A stretch of DNA of 64,000 bases from Artemisia argyi (GCA_030686995.1 CM060693.1:111192228-111256227); one strand, 5' to 3'; positions 23,026 through 34,176 are shown, numbered from the stretch's first letter. The notes: a model not told the origin generated them from the sequence alone. Numbers and translations: made by a program.

Positions 23026-23850
23026 TTGAATCTCCAATTCAAACACCTACTTTCAAAAGCATACAATAGATCATTAGTAATTCCTAAAATTTAAATTATC
23101 ACCTTTGATTATATAAAAACTCGTGAGCGCTTGTCCAAACACTATATGTTTCCCATATATATACAATCATAACAAAGAAACATGATTACTCGAAAAAACA
23201 TGACTAAAAAACACATTATATAAGAAATAGAAAAGTAGGTCATTACCTTCATTTAATCATAATCAATCAACTAAAGACCTTAATTTTAGTGAATTGAAAA
23301 CAATGACTTTGTAATCAAAACCCTAAATGGAAGACCCTATTTAAGGTTTAGGTTTCAATGGATGAAATGAGGATTTGAAAGATTTAGGGTTTTGAATTTG
23401 ATTTGATGATTACATATTTCGATTGTCGTAAACATACATACCTTATATTTTATTCAATCTATCGTCAAAAAATAATAATAATACAAATCGTTAATACTCA
23501 TAAATTAACAAAAAAAAAGTTATCTACACATTACCTATCAGCGACATATGTTATCATCATCCTTGTAGTTTGGGCATTTGAGATCAGTTGTTTTGAGTAT
23601 GAGAATGTGATTTTAGTTATTGTATAGCATATTCAAGGATCTTAGAATTTGAAAATAAAAACATCAATCCAAAAAATGAAAAAGATAAATGGAATGTGTG
23701 TTATTTTTTGAGAGGAGAATGCCTGATTTCAAGGGATACGTTTTGATTGAGCCGCATGGTATTGAAATGAAATTGATTTTGATAAAGTCAAGGATACACG
23801 TTGCATTAAAGCATGACATTATTGTTTTGAACTATCTATCACAAAATACT
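23026..23850. other. AT-rich stretch without recognisable gene
   Basis: Single-copy-looking in this window. A 91-codon ORF starts at 23689 but shows no family motif and runs into the SINE-like unit, so I do not call it. The border with element B at 23025 is abrupt. Confidence 0.4.
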
Positions 23851-24057
23851 AGGTTGGTTCAGTGGTTGGAGTCTTCCTTTGTGGATGTAGAGGCCCATGT
23901 TCGAATCTTGGCAAGGCCAAAAATTTTGAAAAATTGCATGAATTGTAATTGCCTACGTGGATGATGACTTGTATTACACAGTCATCACTTTAGTGCCAAG
24001 TGACATTTCTTTATCATAGTACAGCTTTCAAAGCATCATGTGCAAGTCGAAACTTGT

Positions 24058-24058
<1 letters not shown>
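23851..24058 (+). mobile_element. Probable tRNA-derived SINE
   Basis: A box-like TGGTTCAGTGG (23855-23865) and B box-like GTTCGAATC (23899-23907) lie 44 bases apart, the spacing of an RNA polymerase III internal promoter. The surrounding text (GGTTCAGTGGTTGGAGTC) resembles plant SINE heads. A non-tRNA body of about 150 bases follows and ends at CTTGTCTT before an (AT)n tail. It does not fold as a complete tRNA by eye. Flanking duplications are not clear. Confidence 0.5.

Positions 24059-24108
<50 letters not shown>
24059..24108 (+). repeat. (AT)n microsatellite
   Basis: 25 AT units, directly after the SINE-like unit and possibly grown from its tail. Confidence 0.95.
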
Positions 24109-24111
<3 letters not shown>

Positions 24112-24174
24112 AAGATATATATTTAAAATTTAATTATATTGATTTTTGGCAATAAAAATTATTTTAAGCATTAC

Positions 24175-24234
<60 letters not shown>
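24175..24234 (+). repeat. (TTA)n microsatellite
   Basis: About 20 TTA units. Confidence 0.96.
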
Positions 24235-24235
<1 letters not shown>

Positions 24236-24411
24236 TTTAAGGATGAAATTTTAATGGTATTTTTTATTTGTGTGTGTGTATATATATATATATACATATT
24301 CGGTTTTCAGTTCAGATAGCCAAAACAAAATCGAAAACTGAATTTTTAGTTTAGATAATGATGTACGTTGTTGGAAACTCATGGGACTCTTATGTTATGA
24401 ATCAAATCAAT

Positions 24412-25034
24412 GGCTCCTACCCACTCAGGACTACCCGAGTAGGGCCTGCAGTGATCAACACCGGTCGTCGAGGTCGACGATCGACACGAACTACCGGACC
24501 TCAGCACACTAACCACCAGGATACCAATAACCACGCTGCTGAAAACCCAAACGTCAATAAGCAAGGTGATATTGGTCACCCTCCATCAAACACTCCTACC
24601 GTGGATCAAGCTATGATCAATCAACTCATGAATTAGCGTGTTGCTGAGCTGCTAGCTGGGTCAAATCACTCTAACACTTCTGTTGGAACACTTCCACCTA
24701 ACCGAACTCGCGGTTGTACCTACAAAGAGTTTTGGTTCTGTGGACCCATTGAATTTGGAGGAACCGAAGGGGTAGTTTAGTTGATGAGATGGATGGAGAG
24801 AAGAAGGGTTATGAGGGGAACAAACCATTGTGTGATAGTTGTCAAAAGCATCACCTTGGATGGTGCAATATAGTGTGTAGAAACTGTTCAAAGGTTGGGC
24901 ACATAGCTAGAGACTGTAGGTCCCGTCCACTTGGAGTGGCTCAAATGAATCAAGGATCTGACTGGAAGGCAAATGTCACCTGTTTCGGTTATGGGAAGAA
25001 GGGACACTACAAAACTGAGTGCCGAGAGCCATGA
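24412..25034 (+). pseudogene. gag of element B'
   Basis: Same layout as the gag of B. The N-terminal part (TRVGPAVINTGRRGRRSTRT) starts just after a short deletion relative to B that removes about eight bases behind ATGGCTCCTA. A TAG in the middle (24633-24635) and another at 24778 break it. The nucleocapsid part has CDSCQKHHLGWCNIVCRNC and CFGYGKKGHYKTEC, the latter with Tyr for Cys. The capsid region is missing exactly as in B. Confidence 0.8.
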
Positions 25035-25204
25035 AACAGGGGAAATACTGGGAATGGAGGAAACAATGGGAACCGTGGTGCGGGAAGTAACTAGCATAAC
25101 CAGGGAAATTGAGGAATAGAGGATACCAAGGCACTGGGAATCAGCAGGTAGATGTGGGGGCAGCTCAAGGTAGACTGTATGTCATTCGGAAAGAGATAAA
25201 GGAG

Positions 25205-25643
25205 GACCCGAACATCGTCACTAGTACGTTCCTCCTCAATAATCGTTAAGCTTCATACTGTTTGATACTGATGTCGATAGGAGTTTCGTGTCCACTACAT
25301 TTATGCCCTTACTTGAAATTCCCCTGACACCCTTAAGAATCAGTTACGATGTAGAGTTAGCCAATGAAAATATTGAAAGGATAAGCACTATCGTTTGTGG
25401 CTGCACGTTGAATTTCTTGAACCATCCTTTCAACATAGATCTCTTACCCGTCACACTAGGTAGTTTCGACGTCATTATTGGCTTGGATTGGTTGTCTAGG
25501 TATCGTGCTAATATTATTTGCGATGAGAAGATCGTTTGTGTGCCTCATGGTAGTGAGATCCTGAGCATACAAGGAGATTGAAGTGACCGTGGAGGTCCCT
25601 CCGGGTTGAATGTCATCTCTTGCACTAAGGCGCAGAAGCTAAT
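25205..25643 (+). pseudogene. Protease of element B', cut by array E
   Basis: Follows the protease of B. Around the active site, FDTD VDRSF replaces FDTGADRSF, so the catalytic triad is damaged. The core (MSTTFMPLLEIPLTPLRISY to FDVIIGLDWLSRYRANIICD) is readable at 25288-25581. A TGA ends it at 25579-25581. Confidence 0.75.
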
Positions 25644-26653
25644 TGATTAGGGCTAAACCGTCAGATATTATAGTACTGGTTTCCCCGGGTCGTTATGTCC
25701 CGACGAGGTGTGGATTGTATTTAAACGAGTCTGTGATCGGGTGAATTTGGACAGAAAGGGGTTTGTGTTTGATTATACTACTGATTTATACAAGGAAATA
25801 GCTTAACTAAGCTATATTAACAAGACTGTAAAATTGGAAAACCTAGAAACGTTTAAAACCTGAAAACGTGTACATTCAATTTAAATTTACGCGAACGTAC
25901 AAAATGAAACGCGAGTTTTGTACAAATAAAATACTTACGAATATGAAAATTGTATTTTTACAATCCTAATGATAAAATAAAATTTTTAGAAAATTAAAAT
26001 TAATTTTTACACTACTATATTAATTATTATTAATTAAATATTATTTTCCTATTCACTTTTAATTATTTAAATTAACCTAAATTATAACTAAATATGAAAT
26101 TACACTAAAAATATAAAAAATAAATTTGTAAAAATCTAAAATATAATAAAACTAATTTTCAAACTGAAAATATATTTTTTCTACCTTTTTTAATAATTAT
26201 TATTTGTTAATTATTATTTATAACTATTTAAAAATACACTAAATAATAAGAAAATGTAAAATAAGCCTAGAAAAATAAACTTAAAACTTAGAAAAATCTA
26301 AAGCAATATAAAACTAGTTTTAAAACAGAAAAAATATTTTTAAGACTTTTTAAATTATTATTAATAATTAATTAACTAATTATTAATTAATAAAAACTAA
26401 TATTAATTATTAAAAATACTAGATGAAAAGAGAAAAATACGAAAAAATTACTGAAATTACTTTAAGCTATAAGAAACCTAGGAAAAATATAAAAATGGAA
26501 ATCGCTTAATAAATAAGTTGAAAATAAGCTAAAGATATTAAATGGAAGCTATCACTATTTGTAATTTTGTCTTTTTCTGGATTTTCTTTTTGAGAACTAT
26601 TTAAAAACTAAAAATAACAAACTTTATAAAAGGAGGTTTAGCTGGAACACAGA

Positions 26654-26677
26654 AATAAGCACTTTTGAGTGCTTATT
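26654..26677. other. Hairpin in LTR 1 of E
   Basis: AATAAGCACT and AGTGCTTATT form a perfect 10-base stem around TTTG. The same hairpin is in LTR 2 near 33654 and LTR 3 near 40530. Confidence 0.75.
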
Positions 26678-27150
26678 GGATTGGCAGATGGGACATTAGC
26701 TTATTAGGAGTTGTGATGAACTTGAAAGGGCTTGTAATAAGCCACACAGGCTGAACCAATGGGAAATTAAGCTACACTAGGATACAACAACTAGGAATAA
26801 GCAATAAATGACAAAATAAGCATAAGAAATAAGGTATGGAAGACCAATAAGTACCTGCCCTGACCTGAGTATGAAACAAGCCACCAGGGTGACCTTTAGG
26901 CCAATGTGGGGCCCACCAGGATGATTGGAACCCTAAACTAAAAACTAACCTAGTAACCTAGACTAGCAGGCTCTCTAATAAGCAAGGAAACTCTTACTGG
27001 GGCCATTAATAAGCCCTGGGGAGGGCTTGGAAGTTGATACAAAAGTTGGGTACTCGGCAGGTGTATTGGAATGGGACAAAGTTGAAGGGAAGTGCAGCCC
27101 TATGTAATAAGCCAGAAAACTGAAAATAACACTGAAACTAAGAGTTGGTC

Positions 27151-27176
27151 TTATTGGCTTTTTAAAAAGCCAATAA
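27151..27176. other. 26-base perfect palindrome in LTR 1 of E
   Basis: Arms TTATTGGCTTTTT and AAAAAGCCAATAA with no loop. The identical palindrome is at 34151-34176 in LTR 2, and one with a single central mismatch at 41004-41029 in LTR 3. Confidence 0.85.
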
Positions 27177-28191
27177 ACATACAATGGGCCCCAATAGGTA
27201 AACCAGAACAAGCTATTGAAAATGGGTCTGATCAAGGGTACCCTGGTGCAGGGCAGACACGTGCCCTGCAACCCATTTCAAGCCTCCTAAATAAGCTCTA
27301 AAAAAAATCATTAAAATAAGCTGAGGCTGGATTTCACTAGTTAAGCTGGCACACATTTACATATAGAAAGCTCAAACCTAATTCCTAACACAAAAATCAG
27401 GAAAATTCCCTGAATATTTGGATTTCTACAAAAGACCAAGTTTTGACTTTTTAGATTTTACTACTAGGTTAGACTTTAATGAGATTCTAAGTGATCCAAC
27501 TGATTACTTAAGTTATACTAATCCTAGAATATGCTAAACTAACCTACTTAAACTAGTTTAGGACTGAATTAAAGGTTTTTGGATCTTAAACACACAACAA
27601 TGGATTGTTGTGATGATCAATTGGTTATTTTGACTATCTGATATATAAGACCAAGGTATTATGCTTCTACTATCCTACTATTACCTAATGTGGCATGTGT
27701 AAACTAATGACAACCTCAGGAACCTACCAAACAACCTTGAACAATTCTGATCCAAACACCCCTTATTGGGTACTGTTTGGAGTTTTAAACTACAACAAGT
27801 CAATGTAGGGTGAGATTTGGATACAGATGATTCAAACTAGGTTTAAAAACTTCAATAGAACACATTAGAACACAGAATAAGCTATCAAAATGAGCAAGGT
27901 ACAATAAGTACTATCAAGCTATAAATGACAGTTGACATGTAAATCTTAACAAAGAACATGTAATCTAACAACTAAGCATTAAATTGAACATAATTAACCA
28001 AATGAAATAGGAAATAGACATGAACAAACAATGTTTAAGCTAATTCTACAGTAAACCATTTGGTGGACCTACAATGGTTCAAAAATCTTTCAGGTTACTT
28101 TATCCATTTCCAACATAAACCTAGTGCTTCCCATAAGCTCTAAATCCACATCAAACCAACAGACATCTTACTTCTGCTTCATTTCTTCATT

Positions 28192-28194
<3 letters not shown>

Positions 28195-28229
<35 letters not shown>
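28195..28229 (+). repeat. Poly-T run (35 bases)
   Basis: Homopolymer in LTR 1 of E. The matching run is shorter in LTR 2 (about 20) and LTR 3 (9), as expected for slippage. Confidence 0.95.
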
Positions 28230-28230
<1 letters not shown>

Positions 28231-28602
28231 ATTTCTTAGCAATTTAATAGCTATTTTTGGATTTATATGTTTTTTAACAAGAGTGAACCAAACTAAGATT
28301 TTAAAATCTCACAAAGTGATTTATGCTTAAGGAAACTCAAGGAAACAATAACCATTACCTTTTAACAACTATTGAGCCAGATGAGAATTTACTCAAGATT
28401 TTGCAATTTCGAAAAATAACAAGAACCACTTAATTCTGGATTCAATTATCTTTGAAATACACTAATAACCTTGAAAATACAAGATAAACACTGGTTTTCA
28501 CAACTGGAAAGGAAAATTTTACATTAAAACAATATTGAGACTAAATTAAAACTACTCTACTAACTACTGATTAACTACCCCTCACTCCATCTGTTTTCTT
28601 CA

Positions 28603-28610
28603 CTTATATA
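28603..28610 (-). promoter_or_regulatory. Likely TATA box of E LTR 1 (TATATAAG)
   Basis: Minus-strand TATATAAG about 1 kb inside the LTR from its sense start at 29651, the usual place for a U3/R border. The surrounding CTTATATAAG is itself palindromic. Confidence 0.45.
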
Positions 28611-29029
28611 AGTCCCCGTAAGGTCCTGAGTCTTTCGCATCAGCTTTATTGACCATTGGATTGTTCAATTTGATCCTAGCCTTTGAAAGTTGTTTTGGTG
28701 CCAAAAAGGAGTTTATCCACTAGCAGGTTGCTTGGAGGGATTTAGGAGCAATAAATGCTACTTGGAGTTTAGTGGAGGTCAAGGGAACATAGTTTGGTGG
28801 AGGTGAGGTGGAAGGATGAGGGTTGCAGAGCAGGTATACAAGTGGGGAAGGAGAGGGGTGAGTTGTTTGACCTGGTTTGACTGAGGGGGGATATTAAAAC
28901 GGGGGATTGGGTTTTTTATTTAAAAGGTATTGGGCCAGGGTTGATTGGGCTTGGGAGTTTCTGGATCAGGCTTTGGATTGTGTTTTATTTGGATTTGGTT
29001 TATAAGTGTAATAAGCAAAACACAAGGAC

Positions 29030-29475
29030 CAAAATTGAAATTTTCAGAAAGTTGGGGGTGGCTATGGTGTTTTTCCCAAGTGTTCACAAGGACTAAAATC
29101 ACCAAGTTTCATATACCCAAGGACTAATGATGTAATTTTCTAATTTAATTTCCAGGGACTATTCTTGCCAAAAATGAAACTTTAGGGACAAAATATGTAA
29201 TTTTCTTCAAAATTTCATTCCAAGGACCAAAGTTGACACTTGTGACTTTCCAGGGATTAATAATGATTTTTCTTTCTAAACATTTCCACCAGGGACCAAA
29301 TCTGCCAATTTTTAAACTCCAGGGACTAAACTTGTAAGTTTCCAAAACTTGTGAGATTTTTCACCAAAGGACTAAATATGACAATTTACAATTTTAAAAG
29401 GACCTTTGGTGATAATTTTCCATATTTTGATTGACCAAGGACTAGTTTTGACATTTTATGAAAGTTAGGGGACTG
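29030..29475 (-). repeat. Degenerate GGGACYAAA repeat block in U3 of E LTR 1
   Basis: About nine imperfect units of AGGGACTAAATNTGNCAATTT at 40-60 base spacing. One unit is missing in LTR 3, where AGGGAC joins directly to CAAAGTTGACA, a slippage-type loss. Similar blocks lie in the LTRs of element C. Confidence 0.6.
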
Positions 29476-29651
29476 AAAATGTCAATTTTGCAAACTTTGT
29501 ACGTTTTTCATCTGTTTTTACTCTTTTTGCGTCTAAAACATATAAAACACATTTTTGAAATATTTTCAGTATTTTGATGCATTTCTGAGTGTTTTTGTAT
29601 GTTTTGCAGTTCAGATTTGACCAAAAATGATGAGTGTTTGAGCACTCATCA

Positions 29652-29662
29652 ATCCCCCACAC
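29652..29662 (-). other. Polypurine tract of E, unit 1
   Basis: Minus strand GTGTGGGGGAT directly precedes the LTR start TGATGAGTGC. It primes plus-strand DNA synthesis in this class. The same tract is at 36641-36651 and, for element C, at 47898-47908. Confidence 0.75.
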
Positions 29663-30462
29663 TAAACTATTGCTAGTCCCTAGCAATAGACAGTTTTGAA
29701 AACATAATGGATTTTAATCTCTTTACCAAAAGCCATTACTTCTGGAGTAGCCAAATGTATCAGTTCAAGTAAGAACTATGGTCCACTTGATAACCATGTG
29801 ATTTTGAGCAAACCACCAGCTTTCAACGATTTTGATTTGTCTTTACCAAGAGCCATTTGCTCCTGGACTAGCCAACTCTTGATGGACACAGTCGACATCT
29901 TGGTGAGCTGATAACCAATTATGGTTTTTCCACTGCCTTTACTACAAGCCATAATCTTGCGGGCTAGCCAACTCTTTCACTTTTTAGGATATGGCGAGTT
30001 GAAATACCATACAATTTTGGGCAAATTGCAAGCCGTCAATGGATTTGATATATCTTTACCAAGAGCCGTTTGCTCCTGGATTAGCCAATCTTTTTGTCGT
30101 TTAGACAAGGCGGACAGATAACCACAAAAATTTTGAAGCACAAGTGAATTTTTTTTTTTTTTAATTTTTGCCAAAAGCGGGGGTACTAGATAGTAAAATG
30201 TGATAAAATTCGTTAGAATACCCCCCCCCCCCCCCACACACACTTAGAATGAATATTGTCCTCAATATTCAAAGTCCCGGCTATTATGCCAACTCTTTGA
30301 ACACAAAAGGGCAACATTGCAATCTAAATATGGAAACACCATTTTGTTTTTCACTTTATTTGTAACCACAGTAGGGGTAACTCCCCCACACTTAGGGTGA
30401 AAACCCTATATAAATGCTATTGTTTTTGTTTACCGAGTAGCTAGCTTGACTCGACCCCGATT
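29663..30462 (-). repeat. 3' untranslated region of E unit 1 with imperfect tandem units
   Basis: Four diverged units carrying CTTTACCAAGAGCC and GGACTAGCCAACTC begin near 29721, 29841, 29936 and 30054. They recur in E unit 2 near 36711-37090 and in element C near 47965-48330. Tat-type plant elements are known for 3' tandem repeats. A C-run at 30222-30236 and CACACTTAG blocks follow; no gene. Confidence 0.55.
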
Positions 30463-32295
30463 TCATTTGTTCCTGGGGAAGCATGATGTGGAAGAAATAA
30501 TCTCCATCGGACTTTTATTCAAGATGTTTGGACAAACATTTGAAGCACGTGAAAGTTCCACACCGAAGAGATATATAGACCCTGACGTAAGATAGTGGTA
30601 AATAAAAATGCCGGGATCAAGGATGGTATCTTCATTCCCGAAGGAGTGAAGAAGAGAAGAAGTCACCTTATAGGTGAAGAAAAGGAAGAAAACCCTGATG
30701 AAAATCATGATTTGATCTTCTTCCTCGAGAGCAGGCTCAGTAGCCTGAATTTGGATTTCAAGGGTTAAGCTCGTAAACATCCCGGGAGGGTGGGTGGGAA
30801 TTTGCAAATCCTCATGATTGAGTGTATCTCCCCCCGGGCTATCATTCTCCGGAGGAGTCATGATATGATGAGTGAGTTCACCGGAGAACTCCTCATGAAG
30901 AGAATTATTCACAAGATGTGAATCTGTGAACTCATGTTCCGGAATAGACTCATCACAATCCTCATTCCGAATACCAAAGATTGGATTATCAGAGATCAAA
31001 GTGAATTCATATTCGAATTCAAATAGAGGATTGGTGAGAGTAGTATTGAATGCTTCAGGAACAAAGTGATTATTATTCTCTATTAGACTGTTGAGATCAG
31101 AACTGAGTGGTGGATCATGATATAGGAGACTTTCAATCTCTCCCAGATCGGCTTCACAATCAAAGAGACCATCATCACTTCCCGTTGGAAGTGGATTGAT
31201 GTGAGTAAGTACATCGGCGAACTCCTCAAGAAGAGGATCAGCATCAGACTGTGGGAGTGATGCCTCAATATACTCAATGTCTCCATGAGATGTATAATCA
31301 TCATTAAAATCTGAGAAAGTCTCAAAATGATCGTTTGAACACTCAAGAGGTGAAAGTAAATCACACATATGATCCAAAGTTCTCTGTGAGTCTCCTGGGA
31401 TTGGGACAAGGTTCTCAGCACTAGACTTTACGAATTCATCCGATTCCTTATCAGGAACTGTGCCAAGATGCTCGTCCCCCATGTTCAGAGAGTGAGTGTG
31501 AACTTCGGGTGTGATAGCAGTTGTTTGAGATGGAATCTCAATTGCTGGGATATCCACTGATGAACTTGATGGATCTTTATAGAATTGAAGAATATCAAGT
31601 GTATCTTCATCATCACTGTCATCAGGAATAAAACGGAACTGAGAGCTAGATTTGGCTGTTTTTTCTTTTGCAATCGATTCCCTAACAGTTTTTTCATAGG
31701 CATCTTGTGAATTTATTCTAGCAGCCTGCTCTTCAGCTAGCAATTCTTCCATGGATTTTTTATGAGTGTCTTTTTGGGCAAAGTCTTTAACTAAACCCAT
31801 AAGCTCATCAAGTAATTCCAGTACATTTTGAATTTCTGGAAGAAGTGTTTGATTCATTTGGTACTATGAAGGTTGGTCATAATAAGGTGTGTCAAAATTT
31901 TCACAAGGATATGGATTCCCCGTTTGACAATTTGAGCTGAAGTGTGGACCTCCACAGTAATCACAACAGTAAAACTGTTGAGTCTGGACTGGTGAATCAT
32001 ATGGGTATTGGTCATAACCAAGGTTCTGAGCATCACCGGAAAACTATTCATTGACAAACGTGTTTCCAGCTTGACACTCAAATCCTTGGTGAGGACCTCC
32101 AAAAAACTCACACAGATATGTCAGTATCTCATGATGTGGTGGCTGGTAAGATGAATCAGATGTGTCATGGTAAGGATAGGGAGCTTGGTTATAGACAGGC
32201 CCATCTCCTGACTCTACCATGCTACAGCCGGGACAATTCCAACCATTATAAGGACCACCACACCGTTGAAAACCACAATGGTGTGGATACGACAT
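30463..32295 (-). pseudogene. Gag-like acidic polyprotein of E unit 1
   Basis: One minus-strand frame from ATG at 32295 (MSYPHHCG) to a stop at 30463, with amber stops at 32044-32046 and 31864-31866. The N-terminal part has Cys/His clusters: CGGPYNGWNCPGC, CEFFGGPHQGFEC and a CX2CX3HX4C knuckle in CDYCGGPHFSSNC. The middle has a helical MNQTLLPEIQNVLELLDELM segment and long Asp/Glu-rich stretches. Near the C-terminus lies a hydrophobic segment (IMIFIRVFFLFFTY) and the block HSFGNEDTILDPGI. I recall similar proteins in Asteraceae retroelements but know no proven role; RNA binding by the knuckles is inferred. No protease, RT or integrase is present. Confidence 0.75.
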
Positions 32296-32574
32296 AGAAA
32301 GAATCAAAGGTTTACAGAGGGGTAGGGATGAAAAATCAAAGATGTGAGAGGGTAAAGGAGAATGTTTTTGGATTTTTGGATAAACATTTTGTACAAATAA
32401 GAAAGAAAATGTTTTTGTGTTTTTTTGTGTTCGTTGAAAACTTATTTTAAAATGTTTTCGGGAACAGTTTTGTTTTTATTAGATAAGAAAATATGAACAA
32501 GGATGGTAAATATACAAACGATTGAATATCCAAAGATCACAAATCTGAAAACCGTTTTAGAATAACGCGCACAA

Positions 32575-32594
32575 CCTCCCTGGTAGCGGCGCCA
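32575..32594 (-). other. Primer binding site of E unit 1
   Basis: Minus strand TGGCGCCGCTACCAGGGAGG, five bases from the LTR end. It is of the TGGCGCC class used by Athila/Tat elements; unit 2 and element C have TGGCGCCGCTGCCGGGGAGG, so this copy carries two changes. Confidence 0.8.
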
Positions 32595-34150
32595 AATTTT
32601 GATAGGGGCTAAACCGTCAGATATTATTGACCAGGGTCAAATAAGTCAAAAACAGCTTAGGCCAATTCTCCGTGGATAGTAGTGGTTTTCCCGGGTCGTT
32701 ATGTCCCGACGAGGTGTGGATTGTATTTAAACGGGTTTGTGATCGGGTGAATTTGGACAGAAAGGGGTTTGTGTTTGATTACACTACTGATTTACACAAG
32801 GAAATAGCTTAACTAAGCTATATTAACAAGTCTGTAAAATTGGAAAACCTAGAAACGTTTAAAACCTGAAAACGTGTACGTTCAATTTAAATTTACGTGA
32901 ACGTACAAAATAAAACGCGAGTTTTGTACAAATAAAATACTTACGAATATGAAAATTACATTTTTACAATCCTAATGATAAAAGAAAAGTTTTAGAAAAT
33001 TAAAATTAATTTTTACACAACTATATTAATTATTATTAATTAAATATTATTTTCCTATTTACTTTTAATTATTTAAATTAACCTAAATTATAACTAAATA
33101 GGACTAAAAATATGAAAAATAAATTTAGAAAAATCTAAAATATTATAAAACTAATTTTCAAACTGAAAATATACTTTTTCTACTTTTTTTAATTATTATT
33201 ATTAATTAATTATTATTTATAACTATTTAAAAATACACTAAATAATAAGAAAATGTAAAATAAGCCTAGAAAAATAAACTTAAAACTTAGAAAAATCTAA
33301 AGCAATATAAAACTAGTTTTAAAACAGAAAAAATATTTTTAAGACTTTTTAAATTATTATTAATAATTAATTAACTAATTATTAATTAATAAAAACTAAT
33401 ATTAATTATTAAAAATACTAGATGAAAAGAGAAAAATATGAAAAAATTACTGAAATTACTTTAAGCTATAAGAAACCTAGGAAAAATATAAAAATGGAAA
33501 TTGCTTAATAAATAAGCTGAAAATAAGCTAAAGATATTAAATGGAAGCTATCACTATTTGTAATTTTGTCTTTTTCTGGATTTTCTTTTTGAGAACTATT
33601 TAAAAACTAAAAAAAACAAACTTTATAAAAGGAGGTTTAGCTGGAACACAGAAATAAGCACTTTTGAGTGCTTATTGGATTGGCAGATGGGACATTAGCT
33701 TATTAGGAGTTGTGATGAACTTGAAAGGGCTTGTAATAAGCCACACAGGCTGAACCAATGGGAAATTAAGCTACACTAGGATACAACAACTAGGAATAAG
33801 CAATAAATGACAAAATAAGCATAAGAAATAAGGTATGGAAGACCAATAAGTACCTGCCCTGACCTGAGTATGAAACAAGCCATCAGGGTGACCTTTAGGC
33901 CAATGTGGGGCCCACCAGGATGATTGGAACCCTAAACTAAAAACTAACCTAGTAAGCTGGACTAGCAGGCTCTCTAATAAGCAAGGAAACTCTTACTGGG
34001 GCCATTAATAAGCCCTGGGGAGGGCTTGGAAGTTGATACAAATGTTGGGTACTCAGCAGGTGTATTGGAATGGGACAAAGTTGAAGGGAAGTGCAGCCCT
34101 ATGTAATAAGCCAGAAAACTGAAAATAAGCACTGAAACTAAGAGTTGGTC

Positions 34151-34176
34151 TTATTGGCTTTTTAAAAAGCCAATAA
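34151..34176. other. 26-base perfect palindrome in LTR 2 of E
   Basis: Same sequence as at 27151-27176. Confidence 0.85.

Larger units (their letters stand above)
24353..25643 (+). mobile_element. Element B', left part (second copy of B)
   Basis: From AGATAATGATGTACG it follows 20451-21755 at roughly 95 percent by eye, including the missing capsid. It is cut at CTAAT (25639-25643) by array E and resumes at 43450. The SINE and microsatellites lie between B and B'. Confidence 0.85.
25644..29651 (-). repeat. LTR 1 of array E
   Basis: 4008 bases. Near its left end it lacks about 50 bases present in LTR 2 (after GATATTAT), otherwise the two are very alike. Contains a T-run at 28195-28229, palindromes, an AATAAGC-rich zone and a GGGACYAAA repeat block. 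No gene. Confidence 0.92.

Noticed and set aside
23851..23915. Genuine tRNA gene
   Set aside because: Box motifs are present but no full cloverleaf can be drawn by eye; SINE is the better reading.
23689..23964. 91-codon ORF before the SINE
   Set aside because: Runs into the SINE-like unit and has no recognisable domain.
24297..24350. CGGTTTTCAGTT / GAAAACTGAA inverted motif
   Set aside because: Resembles common plant low-complexity CGGTT text; too short and imperfect to call an element.
26975..27301. ORFs in the LTRs of E on both strands
   Set aside because: They overlap the palindrome zone of the LTR and show no recognisable motif; not called as genes.
26500..27310. CRISPR-like array from repeated AATAAGC
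   Set aside because: Repeat is 7 bases with irregular spacing in a plant LTR; not a CRISPR.
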